This document shows, piece after piece, positions 50,279 through 58,139 of a stretch of 64,000 nt of DNA; the first letter of the stretch is position 1, and the number at the start of each line of letters is the position of its first letter. Origin of the DNA: Aeromicrobium sp. Root236 (GTDB lineage: Bacteria > Actinomycetota > Actinomycetes > Propionibacteriales > Nocardioidaceae); the NCBI RefSeq assembly GCF_001428805.1, contig NZ_LMIS01000001.1:2158976-2222975 (forward strand). Direction: 5' to 3'. Position numbers and translations under genes: made by a program. A model generated the notes under the pieces. It was not told the DNA's origin. It ran no database searches and saw nothing but the letters and a program-made list of their open reading frames with translations.

Positions 50279-50733
50279 CGACGATCACCCCGTTCCTGTG
50301 GTTCGACGACAACGCCGAGCAGGCCATCGAGCGCTACCGCACGGTGTTCGACGACACCGAGGTCGTCGACGAGAACCGGCTCCCCGACGGCGCGCTGTTC
50401 GTCGCGACCATCCGCCTCCAGGGCACGACGCTGACGCTCATGAACGGTGGGCCGATGCACAAGCTCACCGATGCGTTCTCGCTGTCCGTCAGCGTCGAGA
50501 CGCAGGAGGAAGTCGACCGCATCTCGGACGCCCTCATCGAGGGTGGCGGTGAGCAGGGTCCGTGCGGCTGGCTCGTCGACGCGTTCGGCCTCTCGTGGCA
50601 GGTCGTGCCCACGCTGATGATGCAGCTGTTCAGCGATCCCGACCGTGAGAAGGCCGGCCGCGCCCAAGCCGCCATGATGCAGATGAAGCGGCTCGACCTC
50701 CAGGCTCTTCAGGATGCCTTCGACGGCAGGTGA
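50275..50733 (+). CDS. PhnB-like VOC family protein
   Basis: 152 residues. The 3-demethylubiquinone-methyltransferase-like (PhnB) VOC fold opens with I-T-P-F-L-W-F-D-D-N-A-E-Q-A (about 4-17). G-P-C-G-W-L-V-D-A-F-G-L-S-W-Q-V-V-P (about 97-114) is the family hallmark. No methyltransferase activity should be inferred from the family name. Co-transcribed with ArsR and SRPBCC. Confidence 0.88.
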   Translation: MTTITPFLWFDDNAEQAIERYRTVFDDTEVVDENRLPDGALFVATIRLQGTTLTLMNGGPMHKLTDAFSLSVSVETQEEVDRISDALIEGGGEQGPCGWLVDAFGLSWQVVPTLMMQLFSDPDREKAGRAQAAMMQMKRLDLQALQDAFDGR

Positions 50734-50737
50734 GTCG

Positions 50738-50743
50738 TAGGCT
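50738..50743 (+). promoter_or_regulatory. -10 box of the leaderless VOC gene
   Basis: TAGGCT, 6 nt before the ATG at 50750. It would let this gene be transcribed apart from the upstream operon. Confidence 0.45.
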
Positions 50744-50749
50744 GGCCGC

Positions 50750-51109
50750 ATGATCGGCCGGCTCCACCACATCATCCTGGACGCCGCCGACCCTCAGGGA
50801 TCGGCGGCGTTCTGGTCTGCGCTGCTGGGTCAGCCGGTCACGTACGACGACGGTGACTTCGTCGTCGTGTCGGTCGACCAGGAGACCTCCGGCATCGCAT
50901 TCCAACGAGCGCCCAACCACGTGGCCCCGACCTGGCCCGATCCGATCGTCGGTCAGCAGGTGCACGTCGACGTCGCGGTGGACGACCCGGCGACGGCAGG
51001 CCCGGAGGTCGTGGCACTCGGCGCCCGGCATCTCGAGGACGACGTCTACGCCGATCCGGCCGGCCACCCGTTCTGCCTGATCCGCCGGCCGCCGTGGATG
51101 TCGGCCTGA
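50750..51109 (+). CDS. VOC (glyoxalase-like) protein
   Basis: 119 residues, VOC fold of two beta-alpha-beta-beta-beta units: L-H-H-I-I-L-D-A-A-D-P (about 5-15) and D-P-A-G-H-P-F-C-L-I (about 102-111). It is of the glyoxalase_6 type common in actinobacteria, with unknown ligand. Its stop and that of the convergent OsmC gene are 1 bp apart. Confidence 0.82.
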   Translation: MIGRLHHIILDAADPQGSAAFWSALLGQPVTYDDGDFVVVSVDQETSGIAFQRAPNHVAPTWPDPIVGQQVHVDVAVDDPATAGPEVVALGARHLEDDVYADPAGHPFCLIRRPPWMSA

Positions 51110-51110
51110 C

Positions 51111-51533
51111 TCAGACGGCTCGCGCCTCGACCGGCGTACCGACGACCACCGTGCGCGTGACCGTGCACAACCGGTCGTGGGACTGGGCGATCGCCCGCGG
51201 CAGGCTCTCCTTGGCGCGGTCACCGTCGTCACCCTCGGGGAACGTCACGTCGAACGTCACCTGGATGTTGGTGAGCCGGTTGCCGAGCTCGTCGCGGATC
51301 TTGTCGGCGCGGATCGAGACGTCGAACGACTCCGGGTCGACCCGCTTGCCGACGAGGTAGTCGACGTCGATCGCGCTGCATCCGGCGATGCCGGCCAGCA
51401 ACAGCTCGATCGGGGTGAAGTCATCGTCATTGCCCTCGCCGAAGTCCAAGGTCTTCCCTCGTACGTTCGTCGCGCGGAAGCGGGCCTTGCCGGTACGGGT
51501 CAGCTCAACGGATCGCTCGGAGTCAGTCGTCAT
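51111..51533 (-). CDS. OsmC family peroxidase-like protein
   Basis: 140 residues. OsmC fold: F-R-A-T-N-V-R-G-K at the start, then P-I-E-L-L-L-A-G-I-A-G-C-S-A-I-D-V (about 42-58), which contains one redox Cys at about 54. The second Cys of Ohr/OsmC is placed in the C-terminal region (L-C-T-V near 124). It probably reduces hydroperoxides. The ATG is set by TAGCGT 6 nt upstream (51540-51545). Confidence 0.85.
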   Translation of the reverse strand: MTTDSERSVELTRTGKARFRATNVRGKTLDFGEGNDDDFTPIELLLAGIAGCSAIDVDYLVGKRVDPESFDVSIRADKIRDELGNRLTNIQVTFDVTFPEGDDGDRAKESLPRAIAQSHDRLCTVTRTVVVGTPVEARAV

Positions 51534-51539
51534 ACCGCG

Positions 51540-51545
51540 ACGCTA
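51540..51545 (-). promoter_or_regulatory. -10 box of the leaderless OsmC gene
   Basis: TAGCGT on the minus strand, 6 nt before the ATG. It is divergent from the -10 box at 51566-51571, 20 bp away. Confidence 0.45.
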
Positions 51546-51565
51546 TCTCGGCGGATGGAGACAGG

Positions 51566-51571
51566 TAGGCT
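51566..51571 (+). promoter_or_regulatory. -10 box of the leaderless lipoprotein gene
   Basis: TAGGCT, 6 nt before the GTG at 51578. No other good start is in frame. Confidence 0.45.
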
Positions 51572-51577
51572 CCGCTG

Positions 51578-52096
51578 GTGCTCAAGACCCTCGCCGCCCT
51601 GACCTCGGTCGCCGCCCTCACGTCACTCGCGGGCTGCGGCAACGCCGTCGATGCCGAGCCGCCGGCCGGACTGGCGGGGATCTCGGTGACGGCCGGAGGC
51701 CATCTCGTGATCGACGTGTTCGTCTGCCGCGACAAGGTCGACAAGATCGAGATCGCGCGCGACCGGGAGGGACTGAAGGAGACGGAGGAGAATCCCGTCG
51801 TACGCACGTACACCTTCGAACGCCCGATGACCGGCCACATCACCCTGGACCTCGCCAGGCCTGCGGCCGGCTGGTCACCCCAGGCCCCGACCACGTTCGA
51901 GGCCGGCAAGGGCTACATCGTCACCGGCGAGAGCAGCAAGGGCTACGACAGCGAGACGTTCCAGGTGAACGTCGAGGGCGACGGCGTCGACGCGCTCAAG
52001 CCCGGCGCGGTCTATACGTCCGACGACGACACGACGAAGCTGACGGCCCACACGCCCGCGGAGTTCGAGAAGAACGCCAAGAAGGTCTGCGCCTGA
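51578..52096 (+). CDS. putative lipoprotein of unknown function
   Basis: 172 residues. Signal peptide with lipobox L-A-G-C (Cys20). The mature part is beta-rich, with a Gly/Thr/Asp-rich middle and an alternating hydrophobic pattern, and has Cys at about 51 and at the penultimate residue that could form a disulphide. No family recognised. Convergent with the glutamate-synthase-like gene, 3 bp apart. Confidence 0.7.
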   Translation: MLKTLAALTSVAALTSLAGCGNAVDAEPPAGLAGISVTAGGHLVIDVFVCRDKVDKIEIARDREGLKETEENPVVRTYTFERPMTGHITLDLARPAAGWSPQAPTTFEAGKGYIVTGESSKGYDSETFQVNVEGDGVDALKPGAVYTSDDDTTKLTAHTPAEFEKNAKKVCA

Positions 52097-52099
52097 CGA

Positions 52100-53698
52100 T
52101 CAGGTGATCCCGGTCGTGAGGTCCTGGCCCTGGGGCTTCTCGCCCTCGCCCTGCTCGATCGACCGGGACTCCGGACGCGAGCCACCCGGGGCCATCATCT
52201 CGGTGATCTCGGCAGCCAGCGAGGCGTTCAGCTCGCCCCAGCCGACCTTGTAGCCGTAGACCGTCCGCAGCGACCGGGCCTCGTAGTCGCCGCACATGAT
52301 GTCGACGTCATCGGCCGTGATCAGGCTCGGGTGCGCGACGCCGACCGACTCGGAGACCTTGACGATCTCCTTGCGGAACGTCCGGATGTATTGCGCGCAG
52401 CGCTCCGCCTTGGAGGTCGGGTCGAGCCCGTGCGCCAGCCACGGGTCCTGCGTCGCGACGCCGGTGGGGCAGCGGTCCGTGTGGCACTTCTGCGACTGGA
52501 TGCAGCCGATCGACATCATCGCCTCGCGGGCGACGTTCATCATGTCGGCGCCGAGCGCGAACGCCACGACGGCGTTGTCGACCAGGCCGAGCTTGCCCGA
52601 CCCGATGAACGTGACGTCGTCGGTCAGTCCGGCCTCGGCGAACGTCCCGTAGACCCTGGAGAAGCCCATCCGGAACGGCAGCGCGATCGAGTCCGCGAAG
52701 ATGGGCGGCGACGCACCGGTGCCGCCCTCGCCGCCGTCGATCGTCACGAAGTCGACGCCGCGATCCCGCTTCGACATGAGGCGGGTGAGCTCGTACCAGA
52801 ACTCCATCTCGCCGACCGCGCTCTTGATGCCGACCGGCAGACCCGTCTCGGTGCCGATCAGCTCGACGAAGTCGAGGAGGCTGTCAACGTCCGTGAACGC
52901 CGTGTGCCGCGACGGACTCGCGCAGTCCTGACCCATCGGGATCCCTCGGATCTCGCTGATCTCCTGCGTCACCTTGGCGGCCGGCAGCAGGCCACCGAGC
53001 CCCGGCTTCGCGCCTTGCGAGAGCTTGATCTCGACCGCCCGGACGGGTGCTGACTCGACGACCGCCTTGAGCTTGTCGAGCGAGAACGTGCCGTCCTCGT
53101 TGCGGCAGCCGAAGTACGCCGTTCCGATCTGCAGGGTGATGTCGCCGCCCTGCCGGTGGTGCGTCGACAGGCCACCCTCGCCGGTGTTGTGCATGCAGCC
53201 AGCGAGCTTGGCGCCGCGATTGAGCGCCTGGATCGCGTTGCCCGACATCGACCCGAAGCTCATGCCGGAGACGTTGATCAACGAGTCCGGGCGGAACGCC
53301 TTGGCCCGGCCGCGCGGCCCGCCGAGCACCTTGGCGCTGGGCAGCCCGATCTTCTCGGCGTGGTCGTGGGGCAGCGAGTCGGCGAACGTGCGGTGCTTGA
53401 TGATCGCGTAGCCCGGCGTGTGCTCGATGTCGTTGTCGGTGCCGAACCCCGAGTAGTTGTTCTCCTGCTTCGACGACGCATAGATCCACGAGCGTTGGTC
53501 ACGGCTGAACGGCCGCTCCTCGTCGTTGCCGGTGACGATGTACTGCCGCAGCTCCGGGCCGATGGTCTCCAGCCAATAGCGAGCGTGCGCGAGAACCGGA
53601 TAGTTGCGCATCAGTGCGTGCTTCTTCTGCGTCAGGTCGCGCACCGCCACGGCACCGAGAGCGACTCCGACTCCACCGATGACACGGCTCAGCTTCAT
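52100..53698 (-). CDS. FMN-binding glutamate-synthase-family protein (GltB2-like)
   Basis: 532 residues, the central FMN-binding (alpha/beta-barrel) domain of glutamate synthase alone. Visible are N-V-S-G-M-S-F-G-S-M-S (about 142-152), D-G-G-E-G-G-T-G-A-S-P (about 331-341) and the iron-sulfur cysteines C-I-Q-S-Q-K-C-H-T-D-R-C-P-T-G (about 407-421). The glutaminase and other domains are absent. An N-terminal hydrophobic segment (about 5-22) may anchor it. Stand-alone members are poorly characterised. The ATG at 53698 is preferred to a TTG two codons upstream; TAGGAC stands 6 nt before it. Confidence 0.85.
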   Translation of the reverse strand: MKLSRVIGGVGVALGAVAVRDLTQKKHALMRNYPVLAHARYWLETIGPELRQYIVTGNDEERPFSRDQRSWIYASSKQENNYSGFGTDNDIEHTPGYAIIKHRTFADSLPHDHAEKIGLPSAKVLGGPRGRAKAFRPDSLINVSGMSFGSMSGNAIQALNRGAKLAGCMHNTGEGGLSTHHRQGGDITLQIGTAYFGCRNEDGTFSLDKLKAVVESAPVRAVEIKLSQGAKPGLGGLLPAAKVTQEISEIRGIPMGQDCASPSRHTAFTDVDSLLDFVELIGTETGLPVGIKSAVGEMEFWYELTRLMSKRDRGVDFVTIDGGEGGTGASPPIFADSIALPFRMGFSRVYGTFAEAGLTDDVTFIGSGKLGLVDNAVVAFALGADMMNVAREAMMSIGCIQSQKCHTDRCPTGVATQDPWLAHGLDPTSKAERCAQYIRTFRKEIVKVSESVGVAHPSLITADDVDIMCGDYEARSLRTVYGYKVGWGELNASLAAEITEMMAPGGSRPESRSIEQGEGEKPQGQDLTTGIT

Positions 53699-53772
53699 GT
53701 CCAAGTCCTACTCCCCGCCCCAAGGGTTGTCCATCTGAACGTGCCGCTTGGCGACGTGATCGGGCAGCTGGC

Positions 53773-53788
53773 AAAGGACTAGTCCTTT
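53773..53788. promoter_or_regulatory. 16-bp perfect palindrome in divergent intergenic region
   Basis: AAAGGACTAGTCCTTT lies in the 181-bp gap between the divergent glutamate-synthase-like gene and the beta-flower-like gene. It is followed by a T-rich tract. It could be an operator for either gene; the regulator is unknown. Confidence 0.4.
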
Positions 53789-53879
53789 TGAGCCATTTTT
53801 GCTTGGCACGCAACAAATGCCCGCAATCGCAGGCTCGCGGTCGTACGGTCGAAGGGAAGCGCTGGAAGGACTTTCTCGG

Positions 53880-54200
53880 ATGAGCGTCTATCTGTTCGAC
53901 ATGGACGGCGAGCCCATCGCGTTCAGGCGGACCTGGACCGACCCGTACGTCTTCGACCTGTCGGGTCGCTGGATCGGCTGGTTCCCCTGGGACGACCACG
54001 ACGCGGTGGACCGCGCGGGCCACTACCTCGGCACCGTCGTGGACGACCGGCTCGTGCGCCGCAACGACTGGTACGAGCGACCGTGCCCCGCGACCCCGGA
54101 CGGCCCGGGCGACGCGATGCCGACCGGACGGCCCATGACGCCGCACGCGTTCCCCAACCGGTTCGCGTACGAGGACGCGCTCGTCCACCACCTGACCTAG
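53880..54200 (+). CDS. small beta-repeat protein (4-fold beta-flower-like)
   Basis: 106 residues. Short repeated units of the Y-L-F-D-M-D-G-E-P-I-A-F, Y-V-F-D-L-S-G-R-W-I-G-W and Y-L-G-T-V-V-D-D-R-L-V-R type (starting at about 4, 23 and 49) resemble the 4-fold beta-flower domain. The C-terminal tail (about 70-106) is Pro-rich. No function is known. The ATG at 53880 follows GGAAGGA with a long spacing. It is divergent from the glutamate-synthase-like gene across the palindrome at 53773. Confidence 0.6.
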   Translation: MSVYLFDMDGEPIAFRRTWTDPYVFDLSGRWIGWFPWDDHDAVDRAGHYLGTVVDDRLVRRNDWYERPCPATPDGPGDAMPTGRPMTPHAFPNRFAYEDALVHHLT

Positions 54201-54242
54201 TTTCGGCATGCGGCAGCGTGCCGCACCCCGGAGACTGGTGGG

Positions 54243-55745
54243 ATGCCCGCCACCCGCAGCCTTGTCACCGGAGCGACCGGCTACGTCGGTGGCCGTCTCG
54301 TGCCCCAGCTTGTCGCCGCCGGGCACGACGTACGCGTCATGGTCCGCGACGAGCGCAAGGCCCGGGCCCACGACTGGGCCGACGACGTCGAGATCACCCG
54401 GGCCGACGCGACCGAAGCCGACCAGGTCGCCGCAGCGCTCGACGGCATCGATGTCGCGTACTTCCTGCTGCACTCGATCGGCAGCGGCAGCGACTTCGCC
54501 GAGACCGAGCGCGGGATCGCCGAGACGTTCGCCGCAGCTGCCAAGGCCGCCGGGGTGCGCCGCATCGTCTACCTCGGCGGCATGTCACCCGAGGGCGAGG
54601 AGCTGTCGGAGCACCTGCGCTCCCGCGAGGAGGTCGGCGAGATCCTGCTCGCCTCGGGCGTGCCGACGGCGGTGCTGCAGGCCGGCGTCATCATCGGCTC
54701 CGGCTCCGCGTCGTTCGAGATGCTCCGCTACTTGACCGAGCGCCTGCCGGTCATGGTCACGCCGAAGTGGGTCCACACCCGCATCCAGCCCATCGCGATT
54801 CGCGACGTCCTGCGCTATCTCGTCGCGTGCGCGTCGTTGCCGGAGGAGGTCAACCGGCGCTTCGACATCGGCGGGCCCGACGTGCTGACCTACTTCGACA
54901 TGATGCAGCGATACGCCGCCGTCGCAGGGCTGCCCAGGCGGCGCGTGCTGCCGGTGCCCGTGCTGTCGCCGGGGCTGTCGAGCCACTGGGTCGGCCTCAT
55001 CACCCCGGTGCCGGCGAGCCTCGCGCGGCCGCTCGTCGAGTCGCTCCGCAACACCGTGGTCGCGGCCGAGACGGACATCAAAACGTACGTGCCGGACCCG
55101 CCTGAAGGGTTGATCGGCTTCGACCGGTCGGTGCAGCTCGCCCTCACCAAGATCCAGGACCTCGACGTGCCGACCCGCTGGTCCTCCGCATCGACGGCCG
55201 GCGCGCCCGCGGAGGGCCTGCCGACCGATCCTGACTGGGCCGGGGGCTCGCTCTACACCGATGAACGTACGCGTGAGGTGCGCGCGAGCCCGGAGCACCT
55301 GTGGACGATCATCGAGGGCATCGGCGGCCGCAACGGTTGGTACTCGTGGGCACTCGCCTGGTGGGTCCGCGGCCTGCTCGACCGCGCCGTCGGCGGCCCT
55401 GGGCTGCGACGCGGTCGGCGCAACGACCGCGACCTCGTGGTCGGCGACGCCCTCGACTTCTGGCGCGTCGAGGAGACCGACGACCATACGTTCCTGCGCC
55501 TCCGCGCCGAGATGAAGCTGCCGGGCCTGGCCTGGCTCGAGCTGCAGGTGGGCTCGACCGACGGAGGGACGACCACGTTCCACCACCGGGCGCTGTTCCA
55601 TCCCAAGGGTCTGCTCGGCCACCTCTACTGGTGGTCGATCTATCCGTTCCACGGCATCATCTTCGGCTCGATGCAGAAGAACATCGCCAAGGCTGCCGAG
55701 GCGCTCGAGCACGGCGCTCGACAGGCGGATCGGCCGCAGTCCTGA
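54243..55745 (+). CDS. NAD(P)-binding SDR-like domain fused to DUF2867
   Basis: 500 residues. The N-terminal NmrA/atypical-SDR domain (about 1-300) opens V-T-G-A-T-G-Y-V-G-G (about 8-17). The C-terminal DUF2867 domain (about 330-490) has a SRPBCC-like sandwich with W-R-V-E and F-H-P-K-G-L-L-G. The fusion is known in bacteria, with unknown substrate. GAGACT lies 6 nt before the ATG at 54243, a weaker instance of the leaderless pattern. Confidence 0.82.
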   Translation: MPATRSLVTGATGYVGGRLVPQLVAAGHDVRVMVRDERKARAHDWADDVEITRADATEADQVAAALDGIDVAYFLLHSIGSGSDFAETERGIAETFAAAAKAAGVRRIVYLGGMSPEGEELSEHLRSREEVGEILLASGVPTAVLQAGVIIGSGSASFEMLRYLTERLPVMVTPKWVHTRIQPIAIRDVLRYLVACASLPEEVNRRFDIGGPDVLTYFDMMQRYAAVAGLPRRRVLPVPVLSPGLSSHWVGLITPVPASLARPLVESLRNTVVAAETDIKTYVPDPPEGLIGFDRSVQLALTKIQDLDVPTRWSSASTAGAPAEGLPTDPDWAGGSLYTDERTREVRASPEHLWTIIEGIGGRNGWYSWALAWWVRGLLDRAVGGPGLRRGRRNDRDLVVGDALDFWRVEETDDHTFLRLRAEMKLPGLAWLELQVGSTDGGTTTFHHRALFHPKGLLGHLYWWSIYPFHGIIFGSMQKNIAKAAEALEHGARQADRPQS

Positions 55746-55772
55746 GACGATCCCTTGGGGAGAGGGAGCGAC

Positions 55773-56597
55773 ATGGGAGACGTCCAGTCCAAGGGTGAGC
55801 AGGCACGACACAGTGACACGATGCGCGCGGCCGCCAGGGTCGGGCTCGCGGCGTTCGGCCTGGTGCACCTGCTGATCGCGTGGCTCGCCCTGCAGATCGC
55901 CTGGGGCCACGGCGGCAAGGCCGACAGCCAGGGCGCCCTGCAAGCCGTCGCCAAGGAACCTTTCGGCGAGGTTCTGCTGTGGGTCGTCGCCGCAGGACTG
56001 CTGGCACTGACCGTCTGGCAGGTCATGACCGCGCTGTGGGGGCACCGCTCGGAGTCCGACGAGAAGAGCCGCACCATGAAGCGTCTCGCGGCAGTCGGCC
56101 GGGCGATCGTCTATGCCGCGATCGGGTTCTCGGCCGCCCGCACCGCATCGGGCTCCGGGTCCGGGGGCAAGAGCCAGGACCAGGAAGGGGAGGGCCTCAC
56201 GGCGGACCTGCTCTCCGCCCCAGCGGGCCGGGTCCTCGTCGCCGCGATCGGGATCGGGATCCTGGTGGTCGCGGCCCGGCACGTGCACCGAGGGGTCACC
56301 GACAACTTCACCCACGACCTGGAGGCCGGCGCCACCGGCGGGTCCACCGGCTCGGCGATCCTGCTGTTCGGCCGGGTCGGGTACGTCGGCAAGGGTGCGG
56401 CGATCGGGATCGTCGGGGCGCTCTTCGGATGGGCGGCACTGTCGTACGACCCGGACAAGGCCGGCGGGCTCGACGACGCCCTCAAGACGGTGCGCGACCA
56501 GCCCTACGGCCCCTACCTGCTGAGCCTCGTCGCGCTCGGCCTCGCGGCGTTCGGGCTCTTCTGCTTCGCCTGGGCACGCTACGTCCGTACGCGCTGA
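55773..56597 (+). CDS. DUF1206 membrane protein
   Basis: 274 residues with six membrane helices in three similar two-helix units (about 17-80, 100-165 and 190-270). Each starts with an A-x-x-G-x-x-A/F pattern (V-G-L-A-A-F-G-L-V-H, A-V-G-R-A-I-V-Y-A, R-V-G-Y-V-G-K-G). The DUF1206 family has unknown function. AGAGGGAG precedes the ATG at 55773, preferred to a TTG start 18 bp upstream. 51 bp before the APC permease. Confidence 0.85.
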   Translation: MGDVQSKGEQARHSDTMRAAARVGLAAFGLVHLLIAWLALQIAWGHGGKADSQGALQAVAKEPFGEVLLWVVAAGLLALTVWQVMTALWGHRSESDEKSRTMKRLAAVGRAIVYAAIGFSAARTASGSGSGGKSQDQEGEGLTADLLSAPAGRVLVAAIGIGILVVAARHVHRGVTDNFTHDLEAGATGGSTGSAILLFGRVGYVGKGAAIGIVGALFGWAALSYDPDKAGGLDDALKTVRDQPYGPYLLSLVALGLAAFGLFCFAWARYVRTR

Positions 56598-56648
56598 GGG
56601 TGCCGCCAGCGGTTGCGGGCGCCAACCAGTCCCCAGAGGATTGTGGCC

Positions 56649-58139
56649 ATGGACCTCTTCCGCACCAAGTCCGTGGAACGCTCGATCGAGGAGACCGACG
56701 AGCCTGAGCACACGCTCCGCAAGGAGCTCTCCGCCTGGGACCTCACGTTCTTCGGCGTGGGTGTCGTGATCGGCACCGGCATCTTCGTGCTGACCGGAGA
56801 GCAGGCACACGTCAATGCCGGTCCGGCAGTCGTCATCTCGTTCATCGTCGCCGGGATCGCCTGCGGGCTCGCCGGGCTCTGCTACGCCGAGTTCGCCTCG
56901 ACCGTGCCGGTGGCGGGCAGTGCGTACACGTTCTCGTACGCGACCCTCGGCGAGCTCATCGCCTGGATCATCGGCTGGGACCTCGTGCTCGAGCTCGCCC
57001 TGGGTGCCGCGGTGGTCGCGCGCGGCTGGTCGGCGTACCTGCAGGACCTGTTCGACCTGCCGACGTGGCTCGCCGGCGACAAGGCCAAGCCCGACATCGG
57101 TGCCATCGCGATCGTGCTGGCGCTGACCGTCATCGGCGTGCTCGGCACCAAGCTGTCCGGCCGGTTCACCGGCGTCCTGGTCGTCATCAAGGTCGCCGTC
57201 GTGTCGTTCGTCGTGATCGCCGGTCTGTTCTTCATCAAGTGGTCCAACTACCAGCCGTTCGTTCCTGCGTCCAAGCCTGCTGAGGGTGGCAAGGGTGCCG
57301 ACCAGACGCTCCTGCAGGGCGTCTTCGGCGTCGATCCGACGGCCTTCGGTGCGTACGGCATCGTCGCCGCGGCATCGGTGGTGTTCTTCGCCTACATCGG
57401 CTTCGACATCGTCGCGACCTCGGCGGAGGAGACCAAGAACCCGCAGCGCGACGTCCCCCGCGGCATCCTCGGCTCGCTCGCGATCTGCACCGCGTTGTAC
57501 GTCGCGGTGTCGTTCGTGATCACCGGCATGCTGAAGTACAGCGACGACCGCATGAGCACAGCCGCGCCGCTGTCCGCCGCTTTCGACGCCAACGGCGCCG
57601 GGTGGGCCTCCAAGATCATCTCCACCGGCGCGGTCGCCGGCCTTACGACGGTGGTCCTGGTCCTGATGCTCGGGCAGGCTCGGGTGCTGTTCGCGATGTC
57701 GCGCGACGGCCTGCTGCCGATCGGGCTCGCGAAGGTGCACCCGCGCTTCGGCACGCCCTACCGCATCACGATCCTGACCGGCCTGTTCGTCGCGGTGCTG
57801 GCCGGCCTCGTGCCGCTGTCGGAGCTGTCCAAGCTCGTGAGCATCGGCACACTGTTCGCGTTCGTCCTCGTGTCGGCCGGCGTCGTCATCCTGCGCCGCA
57901 CCCGCGGCGACCTGCACCGCCCCTTCCGCGTGCCGGCCGTGCCGTGGATCCCGGCGTTGTCGATCCTTGCCTGCGCCTGGCTCATGGTGAACCTGTCGAT
58001 CGAGACCTGGATACGGTTCCTGGTCTGGCTCGTGATCGGGTTCGTCCTCTACTTCGTGTACGGCTACCGCAGCTCGCGTCTGGGTCGCGGCCTCAAGCAG
58101 GCGTCGGCCGAGGGAGCCGCAGTACCCTCCGTGGAATGA
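56649..58139 (+). CDS. APC family amino-acid permease
   Basis: 496 residues with 12 or more membrane helices. F-F-G-V-G-V-V-I-G-T-G-I-F-V-L-T-G (about 34-50) is the substrate-helix hallmark of cationic-amino-acid-transporter-like APC members. A conserved A-E-E-T-K-N-P-Q-R (about 259-267) follows F-F-A-Y-I-G-F-D. It probably imports a cationic or other amino acid with H+. The ATG at 56649 has AGAGGA 9 nt upstream. Overlaps the MBL gene by ATGA. Confidence 0.9.
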   Translation: MDLFRTKSVERSIEETDEPEHTLRKELSAWDLTFFGVGVVIGTGIFVLTGEQAHVNAGPAVVISFIVAGIACGLAGLCYAEFASTVPVAGSAYTFSYATLGELIAWIIGWDLVLELALGAAVVARGWSAYLQDLFDLPTWLAGDKAKPDIGAIAIVLALTVIGVLGTKLSGRFTGVLVVIKVAVVSFVVIAGLFFIKWSNYQPFVPASKPAEGGKGADQTLLQGVFGVDPTAFGAYGIVAAASVVFFAYIGFDIVATSAEETKNPQRDVPRGILGSLAICTALYVAVSFVITGMLKYSDDRMSTAAPLSAAFDANGAGWASKIISTGAVAGLTTVVLVLMLGQARVLFAMSRDGLLPIGLAKVHPRFGTPYRITILTGLFVAVLAGLVPLSELSKLVSIGTLFAFVLVSAGVVILRRTRGDLHRPFRVPAVPWIPALSILACAWLMVNLSIETWIRFLVWLVIGFVLYFVYGYRSSRLGRGLKQASAEGAAVPSVE

